From: Flavobacteriaceae bacterium | GTDB taxonomy: Bacteria > Bacteroidota > Bacteroidia > Flavobacteriales > Flavobacteriaceae | Direction: 5' to 3' | Assembly: GCA_002746415.1 (NCBI GenBank) | Contig: NVXD01000018.1 | Location: 62,001-126,000, forward strand | DNA length: 64,000 nucleotides | In this document: positions 54,549 through 62,286 of the stretch, one piece after another | Position numbering within the stretch: position 1 is the stretch's first letter | Layout of the letters: every line of letters begins with the position of its first letter | Program-made: the position numbers and the translations under genes | The notes under the pieces: generated by a model | The model's database searches: none | Told to the model about the DNA's origin: nothing | What the model saw: the letters and a program-made list of their open reading frames with translations, nothing else

Positions 54549-54971
54549 ATGAACGAATATCAAGAGAAAATTTTAAAAATCTGCAATGATACCTGCAAAG
54601 GAACTTTAATGGAAACCTTGGAGATTGAATATGTAGATGTTGGCGAGAATTTTTTAGTAGGAAAAATGCCAGTTACCTCTAGAGTTTTTCAGCCAGACGG
54701 AGTATTGCATGGAGGGGCAACTGTTGCTCTTGCTGAGAGCGTTGGTAGTGCTGCATCTTATATTTTTTTAAATGGACAAGAGTTTTTGGTTCGCGGCATA
54801 GAAATAGCTGCCAATCATGTAAAAAGCGCTAAAGATGGCAATGTCTTTGCAAGAGCAGTTATTTTGCACAAAGGAAGAACCACCCAACTCTGGGAAATTA
54901 AAATTACAGATGATAATGGTGATTTAATTTCCGTATGCAAACTCACTACAATAACCCTTCCCAGAAAGTAA
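54549..54971 (+). CDS. Hot-dog thioesterase, PaaI/MenI-like
   Basis: 140 residues from the ATG at 54549. The frame is open to an ATG at 54522, but TAATTTTA (54527-54534), a -7-like box, overlaps that segment, and the usual family start resembles MNEYQEKILK. Motif VFQPDGVLHGGATVALAESV is typical of PaaI-type enzymes, with the Glu acting in catalysis. It stands one base before menF, so it is a good candidate for the 1,4-dihydroxy-2-naphthoyl-CoA thioesterase of menaquinone synthesis; this is inference from position. Confidence 0.88.
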   Translation: MNEYQEKILKICNDTCKGTLMETLEIEYVDVGENFLVGKMPVTSRVFQPDGVLHGGATVALAESVGSAASYIFLNGQEFLVRGIEIAANHVKSAKDGNVFARAVILHKGRTTQLWEIKITDDNGDLISVCKLTTITLPRK

Positions 54972-54972
54972 T

Positions 54973-56079
54973 ATGTTTTCTGATTTCCTTCTTAAAATTA
55001 ATACACATTTCTCTAAAGGACTACCATTTGTAGGGTATAGAAAGCCTGGTGAAGAGAAGGTCACCGGTATTTTTCAAAAAGATGATGCACTTCATCATAT
55101 AAAAACATATACGGAAACAGGTTTTGCCTTTAGTGCTTTTGATTCTAAGACGCCTGTTTTATTACAAATAGACGAAAAATATGAAGCGGCATATCAATCA
55201 AGCAAAAATACAAATAGGCCCACTAGCTCTACCCAATTTCTAAAACAGGAAGAGGGGAAAAAGGAAGACTATATTGATTTGGTACAAAAAGCCATTGATC
55301 AGATAAACAAAGGGACTTTTGAAAAAGTAGTGCTTTCAAGAAAAATCGAATTGGCTTCAATTAAAGGGCCCTTAGAATTGTTTCAGACATTATTAAACTT
55401 GTATCCATCTGCTTTTTGCTATTTATGGTATCATCCAAAAGTTGGATTATGGATGGGAGCCACACCGGAAATCTTATTAAAGACCGAAAATAAAAGAATC
55501 ACGACCATGTCTTTGGCTGGGACCAAAGCATATGTGCCAAATGAATCTCCAATTTGGAAAGAAAAGGAATTGAATGAACAAGCTTTGGTAACTCAATATA
55601 TTGTCAACGCTTTGGTTGGGAAAATAGAAAAAACCAATATTTCTGATAGGGAATCCATACAAGCTGGTAATGTTTGGCATTTAAGAAGTTCCATTTCAGG
55701 AATTATGAAAGCAAGTTTAAAGGAAATTGTGAATGCATTGCATCCAACGCCAGCAGTTTGTGGGTTGCCAAAAGAAACTTCTAAGGCTTTTATTTTAGAG
55801 AACGAAGATTATAAGAGGGAATATTATACAGGTTTTTTAGGCGAACTTAATTTTACAGAGGTCAAAGAGAGAACTTCAAAAGCCAGAAATCAAGAAAATA
55901 AAGCCTATAAAACCATTACAACAAAAAGTAGGTTATTTGTAAACTTGCGTTGCATGAAAATGATTGATAAAAAGGTGATTATTTATGTTGGAGGAGGAGT
56001 GACCAACAAATCCGATCCAGAAAAAGAATGGGAAGAAACAGTCATAAAGAGTGCAACTATGGGTAATGTAATTGGATAA
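54973..56079 (+). CDS. menF: Isochorismate synthase
   Basis: 368 residues, chorismate-binding fold: FEKVVLSRKIELASIKGPLE, GATPEILLKTENKRITTMSL, AGTKAY, HPTPAVCGLPKETSKAFI and the closing YVGGGVTNKSDPEKEWEET. It isomerises chorismate to isochorismate, the first menaquinone-specific step. An entC-like role in siderophore synthesis is excluded by the adjacent menD. The gap to menD is 41 bp and holds a separate promoter. Confidence 0.95.
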   Translation: MFSDFLLKINTHFSKGLPFVGYRKPGEEKVTGIFQKDDALHHIKTYTETGFAFSAFDSKTPVLLQIDEKYEAAYQSSKNTNRPTSSTQFLKQEEGKKEDYIDLVQKAIDQINKGTFEKVVLSRKIELASIKGPLELFQTLLNLYPSAFCYLWYHPKVGLWMGATPEILLKTENKRITTMSLAGTKAYVPNESPIWKEKELNEQALVTQYIVNALVGKIEKTNISDRESIQAGNVWHLRSSISGIMKASLKEIVNALHPTPAVCGLPKETSKAFILENEDYKREYYTGFLGELNFTEVKERTSKARNQENKAYKTITTKSRLFVNLRCMKMIDKKVIIYVGGGVTNKSDPEKEWEETVIKSATMGNVIG

Positions 56080-56083
56080 AACT

Positions 56084-56114
56084 TTGGGAAAGTAACTGGG
56101 TCATTGTATTTTTG
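56084..56114 (+). promoter_or_regulatory. Promoter of menD (predicted leaderless start)
   Basis: TTG (56084-56086), a 20-bp spacer and TATTTTTG (56107-56114). With the 5-6 nt distance seen at the SRP RNA gene, transcription starts at about 56120, one base from the menD ATG at 56121. Confidence 0.7.
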
Positions 56115-56120
56115 TAGTTC

Positions 56121-57890
56121 ATGAAATACTCTAGCATCCCATCAGCACAAAGTGTTGTCCATCATTGTAAAACCAACAATATTAAAAACATAGTTATTTC
56201 TCCTGGATCTAGAAATGCTCCGTTGATTATTGGTTTTTCAGAAGATAATTTCTTTAATTGTTTTAGTATTGTTGATGAACGTTGTGCAGCTTTTTTTGCA
56301 TTGGGAATGGCACAGCAGCAGCAATCGGCTGTAGCGCTGATATGTACTTCGGGAAGTGCGTTATTGAATTACTACCCTGCAGTTGCTGAAGCTTTTTATA
56401 GTGATATACCGCTACTAATTATATCAGCGGATAGACCCAATTATAAAATTGATATTGGTGACGGGCAGACTATTCGTCAAGAGCATATTTTCGAAAAACA
56501 TATTGGATATTCCGCCAATTTAAAATTGGACATTTCACACGCTACCCAAAAGCTAAAAAAAGAAAATGACGCGATGTTTCTGGGTATGGAAAGTATGGAT
56601 ATAGGTCAAGAGCAGGTTCAATCATTTAATGACCAAGAATTAAACATTGCTTTCAGTACCGCAATTATAAAAAATGCCCCTGTACATATAAACATTCCCT
56701 TTGAAGAACCTTTGTATAATATTGTTGAAACTACTAATTGTATCTCTTTTTCGCAAATTGATGCCTTAGAAAAAAGTGAAAGAAATATAGATTTTAAAGC
56801 TTTAGCCCACTCATGGAATATTGCTAAGAAAAAATTGGTGCTGGTTGGCGTGAATCCTCCCAATATGGTAGAACAACAATTTCTGGATGAGTTGGCAGAA
56901 GACAGTTCAGTAATTGTATTTACTGAAACGACTTCCAATCTCCACCACCCCGATTTTTTTCCAAGCATAGATAGTATAATTGCTCCTATTGAAAAATCTA
57001 ATAAGAGAGAAGAACTTTTTAATGCATTACAGCCAGATATTTTGCTCACCTTTGGAGGGCTGATTGTATCCAAAAAAATAAAAGCATTTTTACGTGAATA
57101 CAAGCCAAAACATCATTGGCATGTTGATAAAAAGAAGGCATATGATACTTTTTTTAGTGACACCGATCATTTAAAATTAGAGGTCAATACATTTTTTCAT
57201 AGCTTTTTTAATTTTACTGTAAATGTCGAGAGCGCCTATCAGGGGTTTTGGGAAAACAGGAAAAGGAATTACGAACTAAATAGGGAAGCGTATTTGCATA
57301 AGATATCCTTCTCTGATATGTGGGCCTTTAATAATATGTTGGAAAGTATACCAAACAACTATATGCTGCAATTGGCCAATAGCTCAACAATACGATATGC
57401 GCAATTGTTTGATTTAAAGCCTTCTTTGCATGTGTATTGTAATAGAGGCACTAGTGGTATAGATGGTAGTACCTCAACCGCCATAGGGGCATCTGTTCAT
57501 AATGAAACGCCAACCTTATTGATAACAGGCGATTTGAGTTTCTTTTATGACAGTAACGGCCTCTGGAATGAATACATTAAACCAGATTTTAGAATCATAC
57601 TAATCAATAATGGTGGGGGAGGAATATTTAGAATCCTACCGGGAAAAGAAAACACGAAAAATCATGAAACATTTTTTGAGACCACACATGAGATGAATGC
57701 TTCTAATCTTTGTAAAATGTATGATATGGAATATGTTATAGTAAAGGATAAGGACAGTTTAAAGGATGCATTGTCCACCTTTTATGAAAAATCCAATACT
57801 CCAAAAATTTTAGAAATTAAAACACCTAGGTTATTGAATGACAAAATTTTGCTCAGTTATTTTGATTTTATATCTTTAGAAGAACATTAA
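56121..57890 (+). CDS. menD: SEPHCHC synthase MenD
   Basis: 589 residues, thiamine-diphosphate enzyme joining isochorismate and 2-oxoglutarate. N-terminal VISPGSRNAPLIIGFSEDN, the ThDP glutamate in FSIVDERCAAFFALGMAQ, GTSGIDGSTSTAIGASVHNE and the ThDP/metal motif LLITGDLSFFYDSNGLWNEY then LINNGGGGIFRILPG. Full length. The position of its promoter suggests an mRNA with almost no leader. Confidence 0.98.
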   Translation: MKYSSIPSAQSVVHHCKTNNIKNIVISPGSRNAPLIIGFSEDNFFNCFSIVDERCAAFFALGMAQQQQSAVALICTSGSALLNYYPAVAEAFYSDIPLLIISADRPNYKIDIGDGQTIRQEHIFEKHIGYSANLKLDISHATQKLKKENDAMFLGMESMDIGQEQVQSFNDQELNIAFSTAIIKNAPVHINIPFEEPLYNIVETTNCISFSQIDALEKSERNIDFKALAHSWNIAKKKLVLVGVNPPNMVEQQFLDELAEDSSVIVFTETTSNLHHPDFFPSIDSIIAPIEKSNKREELFNALQPDILLTFGGLIVSKKIKAFLREYKPKHHWHVDKKKAYDTFFSDTDHLKLEVNTFFHSFFNFTVNVESAYQGFWENRKRNYELNREAYLHKISFSDMWAFNNMLESIPNNYMLQLANSSTIRYAQLFDLKPSLHVYCNRGTSGIDGSTSTAIGASVHNETPTLLITGDLSFFYDSNGLWNEYIKPDFRIILINNGGGGIFRILPGKENTKNHETFFETTHEMNASNLCKMYDMEYVIVKDKDSLKDALSTFYEKSNTPKILEIKTPRLLNDKILLSYFDFISLEEH

Positions 57891-57920
57891 AAAACACATC
57901 ATAAACACTAAAAATTAACT

Positions 57921-58262
57921 ATGAGTAAAAGAGATGAATTAATAGAAAAGTACGCAGCGGATATTAAAAGCAAATTTGGACAAACCCCAGATATGGATTT
58001 ATTGACAAAAGTATCTATAGGATTAGGGCCAGCAATTTATAATAAAGATTCGTCCAAAGTTTCAGGAACAGATGATAAAGAACTAGAAACAGTAAAGAAT
58101 AATTTTTTAATTAAAAAATTAGGACTTAGTGATAACAGTGGTTTAATGGAAAGCATTAATGTGGTCATAGCTAAGTACGGAAAATCTGAGAAAAATAAAC
58201 ACCGTGCAGTGGTATATTATATGTTGGCAAAACACCATGGAAAAGAATCTATTTATAATTAG
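57921..58262 (+). CDS. DUF2853 protein
   Basis: 113 residues, matching the small helical DUF2853 family (MSKRDELIEKYAADIKSKFG and DMDLLTKVSIGLGPAIYN). Function unknown. It lies 30 bp after menD and is probably read from the same mRNA up to the terminator at 58289. This neighbour of men genes is often kept in Flavobacteriia, but no link to menaquinone is shown. Confidence 0.9.
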   Translation: MSKRDELIEKYAADIKSKFGQTPDMDLLTKVSIGLGPAIYNKDSSKVSGTDDKELETVKNNFLIKKLGLSDNSGLMESINVVIAKYGKSEKNKHRAVVYYMLAKHHGKESIYN

Positions 58263-58288
58263 TAGGTTTGATGAATAAAAAATAATGG

Positions 58289-58316
58289 AGCCGTTCTTTT
58301 TAGAACGGCTTTTTTA
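58289..58316 (+). terminator. Terminator of the menF/menD/DUF2853 unit
   Basis: AGCCGTTCT (58289-58297), TTTT loop, AGAACGGCT (58302-58310) and a T-run. Confidence 0.92.
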
Positions 58317-58333
58317 TATTCATGCTTTAACGA

Positions 58334-58341
58334 TACCTTTG
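58334..58341 (+). promoter_or_regulatory. -7 box of cvfB (predicted leaderless start)
   Basis: TACCTTTG ends four bases before the ATG at 58346, so transcription should begin at or next to the start codon. The -33 region is the T-run of the preceding terminator rather than a clear TTG. Confidence 0.6.
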
Positions 58342-58345
58342 CAAG

Positions 58346-59176
58346 ATGATAGAATTAGGAAACTATAACACTCTAAAAATAGTTAGGAACACAAGTGTGG
58401 GGCTTTTTTTGGAAGATGATGAGGGTACAGATATATTGTTACCTAACAAATATGTTCCAGAAACGTATGAGATAGAGGATGATATCTCTGTTTTTTGCTA
58501 TTTGGATTATGACGAAAGACCTATTGCAACAAACCTAGAACCTTATATAATTAGAAATACTTTTGCTTTACTCCAAGTTGCAGAAGTAAATGATTATGGC
58601 GCTTTTATGGATTGGGGATTGGAAAAGCATCTTTTAGTACCCTTTAGGGAACAAAGGGATAAAATGAAAGAAGGACAATGGTATGTAGTGCATTGTTATT
58701 TGGATGAAAAATCATTCAGATTGGTTGCTTCCAATAAACTAAATAAGTTTTTAAGCAACGAAAGTTTAACTGTTGAAAGTAATGAAGAAGTAGCACTAGT
58801 AGTTACTAGTAAGACAGATTTAGGGTGGGAAGTCATCATAAATGAAACCCACAAAGGATTAGTTTTTTTTAGTGATATTTATAAAAAAATTGCTGTTGGG
58901 GATATAACAAAAGGATACATAAAAAATATTCGACCAGACAATAAAATAGATGTTTCTTTGGAACCTATAGGCTTTAAAAGTCTAGAGCCGGCTGCAATTA
59001 TAATTTACGATAAACTAGTGGCAAACAATGGTGTTTTGGATTTGCATGATAAATCTGATCCGGAGAAAATTAAGAAAGTACTACAGATGAGCAAGAAAAT
59101 GTTCAAAAGAGGTGTTGGGATATTGTACAAGGAAAGAAAAATTGAAATTACGGAGGACGGAATAAAATTAATATAG
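58346..59176 (+). CDS. cvfB: S1-like RNA-binding protein CvfB
   Basis: 276 residues. Three S1-like OB domains and a C-terminal winged helix, the CvfB/YitL architecture: VGLFLEDDEGTDILLPNKYV, ISVFCYLDYDERPIATNLEP, NDYGAFMDWGLEKHLLVPF and the end MFKRGVGILYKERKIEITED. Family members bind RNA and influence virulence gene expression in Staphylococcus; the target here is unknown. Preceded by a terminator and its own close promoter. Confidence 0.92.
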   Translation: MIELGNYNTLKIVRNTSVGLFLEDDEGTDILLPNKYVPETYEIEDDISVFCYLDYDERPIATNLEPYIIRNTFALLQVAEVNDYGAFMDWGLEKHLLVPFREQRDKMKEGQWYVVHCYLDEKSFRLVASNKLNKFLSNESLTVESNEEVALVVTSKTDLGWEVIINETHKGLVFFSDIYKKIAVGDITKGYIKNIRPDNKIDVSLEPIGFKSLEPAAIIIYDKLVANNGVLDLHDKSDPEKIKKVLQMSKKMFKRGVGILYKERKIEITEDGIKLI

Positions 59177-59333
59177 GATTATATATAAAAAAGGAAGAAT
59201 ATCTCTTCTAATAGAATGATTTTCAAATAAATATAGCTAATAATGCGTTGTATTAGTTTAAAAGTTTTGTAAAAAAGCATATTTTTGTATATTACAAATT
59301 GTATTTATTGATTAAGCCCCTAATAAAGAACAT

Positions 59334-59933
59334 ATGCCATTTATTGAAGAGAGCGATTTACTGGAATTGCATAAGGACATAGATAAAGCACAAATAATCA
59401 ATGAGCGTCTATTGGACCAGATTAAGATTAAGAACAAAGAGTTGAGAAGAAGCAAATTCCAACGAAATTCTTTTGCTGGAATTACAGGATTGTTTTTAGT
59501 AGGCACTTTGGCGATTTTCTCTTTTACTGCTGGGGTTAGTAGTAAAAATGCTATTGAAACACCAAATAACTTATTAGTATCCATAGATAGTTTGGATGCG
59601 ATAAAAACCAGAATAGACAATCTGAAACAAAAGAATGATGAGCTTAGCTTAGTAAATGAGTTTTATTTGGCCAAGAAATTTTTAAACAAAGAAAAAATCT
59701 ATTCTGTACAGGTAAAATCATTTGTGGATAACAATGTTACCTTAACTTCAAATTCACTAGCAAATACACTTTTTGTAAAAACAAATCCTTTTTATTCCTA
59801 TTCTTTGGGTAATTTTGAAACTTTAAATGAGGCACAATCCTTTAGGTATCAACTAGTAAAAATGGGTTTTGATGATGCTTTTGTGGCTTCATACCAAGAC
59901 GGAAAAAGATTGGCAATAGAAGATCCATATTAA
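59334..59933 (+). CDS. Single-pass membrane protein with SPOR-like C-terminus
   Basis: 199 residues. A cytoplasmic N-terminal helix (LHKDIDKAQIINERLLDQIK), one membrane span (FAGITGLFLVGTLAIFSFTA), a coiled coil (SLDAIKTRIDNLKQKNDELS) and a C-terminal beta-alpha region in which YSYSLGNFETLNEAQSFRYQ resembles a SPOR repeat. Peptidoglycan or divisome binding is inference. Lies 2 bp before menA, so it is part of that operon. Confidence 0.75.
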   Translation: MPFIEESDLLELHKDIDKAQIINERLLDQIKIKNKELRRSKFQRNSFAGITGLFLVGTLAIFSFTAGVSSKNAIETPNNLLVSIDSLDAIKTRIDNLKQKNDELSLVNEFYLAKKFLNKEKIYSVQVKSFVDNNVTLTSNSLANTLFVKTNPFYSYSLGNFETLNEAQSFRYQLVKMGFDDAFVASYQDGKRLAIEDPY

Positions 59934-59935
59934 GT

Positions 59936-60844
59936 TTGACAAAAATAAAGGCATGGATCAATGCTGCAAGACTTAGAACCCTTCCACTTTCTGTATCTGG
60001 AGTAATTATTGGATTTTCTTTAGCAAGTTTTTATGGGTACGCCAACTGGAGTATTTTTACCCTAGCTATTCTAACTACAATAGGTTTTCAAATCACTTCA
60101 AATTTTGCAAATGATTATGGTGATGGTGTAAAAGGAACCGATAATGAAGATAGAATTGGACCTAAACGAGCTCTTCAAAGTGGGATTTTATCTCGTAGCG
60201 AGTTAAAGTCGGGCATAATAATATCAATTGTAGTTTGTTTCCTTTTGATTATTACACTTGTTTATGTCTCTTTTGGAATTGAAGATTTAGTATACCCATT
60301 GCTTTTTGTTTTTCTAGGGGTCATTAGTATTTGGGCAGCAATTAAGTATACGGTTGGGAATTCCGCCTATGGGTATAAAGGCTTAGGTGATATTTTTGTT
60401 TTTCTTTTTTTTGGCTTGTTGAGCGTTTTGGGATCCTTGTTCTTGTTTACAAAATATTTAGAGGTTTTAGCCATATTACCAGCTATCACAATAGGCTTAC
60501 TAAGCACTGCAGTACTGAACCTTAACAATCTAAGAGATAGTGAACCCGATAAAAAAGCAGGGAAGAATACTTTGGTGGTTAAAATTGGATATGCAAATGG
60601 GAAAAAGTATCATTACGCTTTACTCATTACAGCCTTTGTTTGTATGATATTTTTTGTCTTTATGAACTACACTAACTGGAAAAATATAATTGGGCTATTA
60701 GGTTTTATTCCGATTTTTTTGCATTTAAACAGGGTTCAAAAAATGAAAGAACCAGTTTTATTAGATCCTGAATTGAAAAAATTGGCATTGAGTACTTTCT
60801 TGATTGCCATACTCTTTTACATTGCTTTTAATAAATTTTTGTAA
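59936..60844 (+). CDS. menA: 1,4-Dihydroxy-2-naphthoate polyprenyltransferase
   Basis: 302 residues, UbiA-type membrane enzyme with about 8-9 helices. Metal/diphosphate motifs: TSNFANDYGDGVKGTDNED near 55-72 and NLRDSEPDKKAGKNTL near 200. It attaches the isoprenoid tail to DHNA to form demethylmenaquinone. Start codon is TTG at 59936; no ATG lies near, and MTKIKAWINAARLRTLPLSV is the expected beginning. Confidence 0.96.
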   Translation: MTKIKAWINAARLRTLPLSVSGVIIGFSLASFYGYANWSIFTLAILTTIGFQITSNFANDYGDGVKGTDNEDRIGPKRALQSGILSRSELKSGIIISIVVCFLLIITLVYVSFGIEDLVYPLLFVFLGVISIWAAIKYTVGNSAYGYKGLGDIFVFLFFGLLSVLGSLFLFTKYLEVLAILPAITIGLLSTAVLNLNNLRDSEPDKKAGKNTLVVKIGYANGKKYHYALLITAFVCMIFFVFMNYTNWKNIIGLLGFIPIFLHLNRVQKMKEPVLLDPELKKLALSTFLIAILFYIAFNKFL

Positions 60845-60874
60845 ATTTGATATAATCAATTAAACTTAACTACT

Positions 60875-61636
60875 TTGGAACAACCCATAAGAATTCTTAT
60901 TGTTGAAGATAATGTCATTATTGCAGATGATATGCAATCTATGTTGGAAGAGATTGGATATGAAATTGTAGACAATGTAATTGTTTATGAACAAGCTGTA
61001 GAGGTTCTTAAGGCCAAAACGGTAGACCTTGTGCTTATAGATATTATTCTGGCTTCAGATAAAACAGGTATAGATTTAGGAAAACACATAAGGGATAAGT
61101 ATAATATTCCATTCATTTTTGTCACTTCTAATTCGGATAGGGCAACAGTGGAGAATGCTAAAACCGTTAAGCCTAATGGTTATTTGGTGAAACCTTTTGA
61201 ACAACAAGACTTATATACATCCATTGAGATAGCATTATCAGGTTTTAACTATAATGAAAAAGCAAAAGGGAGTAAAGTAAGTGATTCAGAAGAAGAGGAA
61301 GAAAACCATATGTCTAATGCTGTACTTAAAGACTCGATTTTTGTCAAGAAGCAGCACTTATATTACAGGATACAGTTTGAGGATATCCAATATATCAAAG
61401 CAGATAATGTATACTTAGAGGTACATACTGTTGATAAGAAATTTTTGGTGCGTTCTCCATTGAAAGATTACTTAGGTAAACTTCCCCAAAATAAATTTTA
61501 TAGAGCACATAAATCCTATATTGTAAATGTAGATCATATCAATGCTATTAATTCTAAGGATATAATGATCAACAACAAACTTATTCCTATATCTAAGGAT
61601 TTTAAAGAATTTATTATCTCCGCAATGAACTCCTAG
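60875..61636 (+). CDS. LytTR-family response regulator
   Basis: 253 residues. Complete receiver domain: ILIVEDN with Glu/Asp pair, phosphoacceptor in DLVLIDIILA (Asp56) and Lys106 in NGYLVKPFEQ. LytTR DNA-binding domain from about 150 (DSIFVKKQHLYYRIQFEDIQ, YRAHKSYIVNVDHINAI). The start is a TTG at 60875, 30 bp after menA. It is probably paired with the HisKA_2 kinase at 62287. LytTR proteins bind direct repeats about 21 bp apart, like those at 61934-61970. Confidence 0.93.
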   Translation: MEQPIRILIVEDNVIIADDMQSMLEEIGYEIVDNVIVYEQAVEVLKAKTVDLVLIDIILASDKTGIDLGKHIRDKYNIPFIFVTSNSDRATVENAKTVKPNGYLVKPFEQQDLYTSIEIALSGFNYNEKAKGSKVSDSEEEEENHMSNAVLKDSIFVKKQHLYYRIQFEDIQYIKADNVYLEVHTVDKKFLVRSPLKDYLGKLPQNKFYRAHKSYIVNVDHINAINSKDIMINNKLIPISKDFKEFIISAMNS

Positions 61637-61816
61637 TAGGTTTTTTTCCTTAGAATAGTTAAACTTTTATTTTCCAAACATATCTTTTTTGGGAACACAC
61701 CGCTGTTTTGTACAAGTTCGCAACATTCTTTTTATTTATGTAGGTACCTCCTATAGTTTAGCAGTGTATTATTTAAATAAAGATTATTTCATTTTCATAT
61801 AGTGTTCTCAAAAAAG

Positions 61817-61847
61817 AGGTTTTGTCCAAAAAGGCAAAACCTTTTTT
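61817..61847 (+). terminator. Terminator after the LytTR regulator
   Basis: AGGTTTTG (61817-61824) pairs with CAAAACCT (61835-61842), followed by T residues. It is 180 bp after the stop codon. Confidence 0.75.
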
Positions 61848-61933
61848 AATGTAAAATTTTGAGATTTTTCAAATCTTATTATGTTTCCTTTATACAGAAA
61901 ATCGATTAACGGTATTAATAAAAATGAAACATC

Positions 61934-61970
61934 GTTTTTACAACATAAAAAGCTGTTTTCACAACATAAA
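61934..61970 (+). promoter_or_regulatory. Direct repeats, candidate LytTR binding site
   Basis: GTTTTTACAACATAAA (61934-61949) and GTTTTCACAACATAAA (61955-61970) differ at one base and have a period of 21 bp, two turns of the helix. LytTR proteins usually bind paired direct repeats of this period. The pair's centre lies 46.5 bp from the centre of the -7 box at 61995-62002, an activator position. Confidence 0.6.
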
Positions 61971-61994
61971 TCTAGTTTGTACACAACTTCGTGA

Positions 61995-62002
61995 TACATT
62001 TG
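61995..62002 (+). promoter_or_regulatory. -7 promoter box downstream of the direct repeats
   Basis: TACATTTG matches TAnnTTTG. The nearest TTG (61977-61979) is 15 bp upstream, shorter than usual, consistent with a promoter needing an activator. Predicted transcription start is near 62008, about 280 bp before the kinase ATG. Confidence 0.5.
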
Positions 62003-62007
62003 AGCAT

Positions 62008-62095
62008 AGAAAAAGATAACCCCAAATCTTATCATTTTCAAATAGATTAGTATATAGGCTATGCATTTATGTGTGGCCTATTTATTTTATATAAT
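62008..62095 (+). ncRNA. Candidate small RNA (hypothetical)
   Basis: From the predicted start there is a possible 5-bp stem (GATAA/TTATC around 62015-62033), then ATAGGC (62054-62059) paired with GCCTAT (62076-62081) and a U-rich stretch TTATTTTAT. That would end a transcript of roughly 85 nt. Alternatively this is just the leader of the kinase mRNA. A 17-codon hydrophobic frame at 62061-62114 is open here but has no support. Confidence 0.3.
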
Positions 62096-62286
62096 ATTAA
62101 TTTGTACGTTATAATAGCAACAATGCCAAGAGGAAAAATTTGATCACTTAAAAACTGGTCTGCACATCAAGTATAATTTTGTTTACAACAAAAATTTAGC
62201 TGTGGTGTTTTATTGTATTAAGTTTGATAAGAAGGAAACAATAAAATAGTCCTTGAATTTAAGCGTATATTTTGCCCAAATTGAAA

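Larger units (their letters stand above)
61637..62286. other. 650-bp region between the LytTR regulator and the kinase
   Basis: In order: AT-rich sequence, the terminator at 61817-61847, the 16-bp direct repeats at 61934-61970, a TACATTTG box at 61995, a small hairpin-forming stretch to about 62095, then about 190 bp without a clear feature. A 77-codon minus-strand frame at 61808-62041 crosses the terminator and repeats and has no family-like sequence; I do not count it as a gene. Confidence 0.6.

Noticed and set aside
61808-62041. 77-codon minus-strand frame in the 650-bp gap
   Set aside because: It runs through a terminator and the direct repeats, and its composition is typical of AT-rich noncoding DNA.
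62061-62114. 17-codon hydrophobic frame in the candidate small RNA
   Set aside because: Short, no supporting start signal, and it overlaps the hairpin; not called as a gene.
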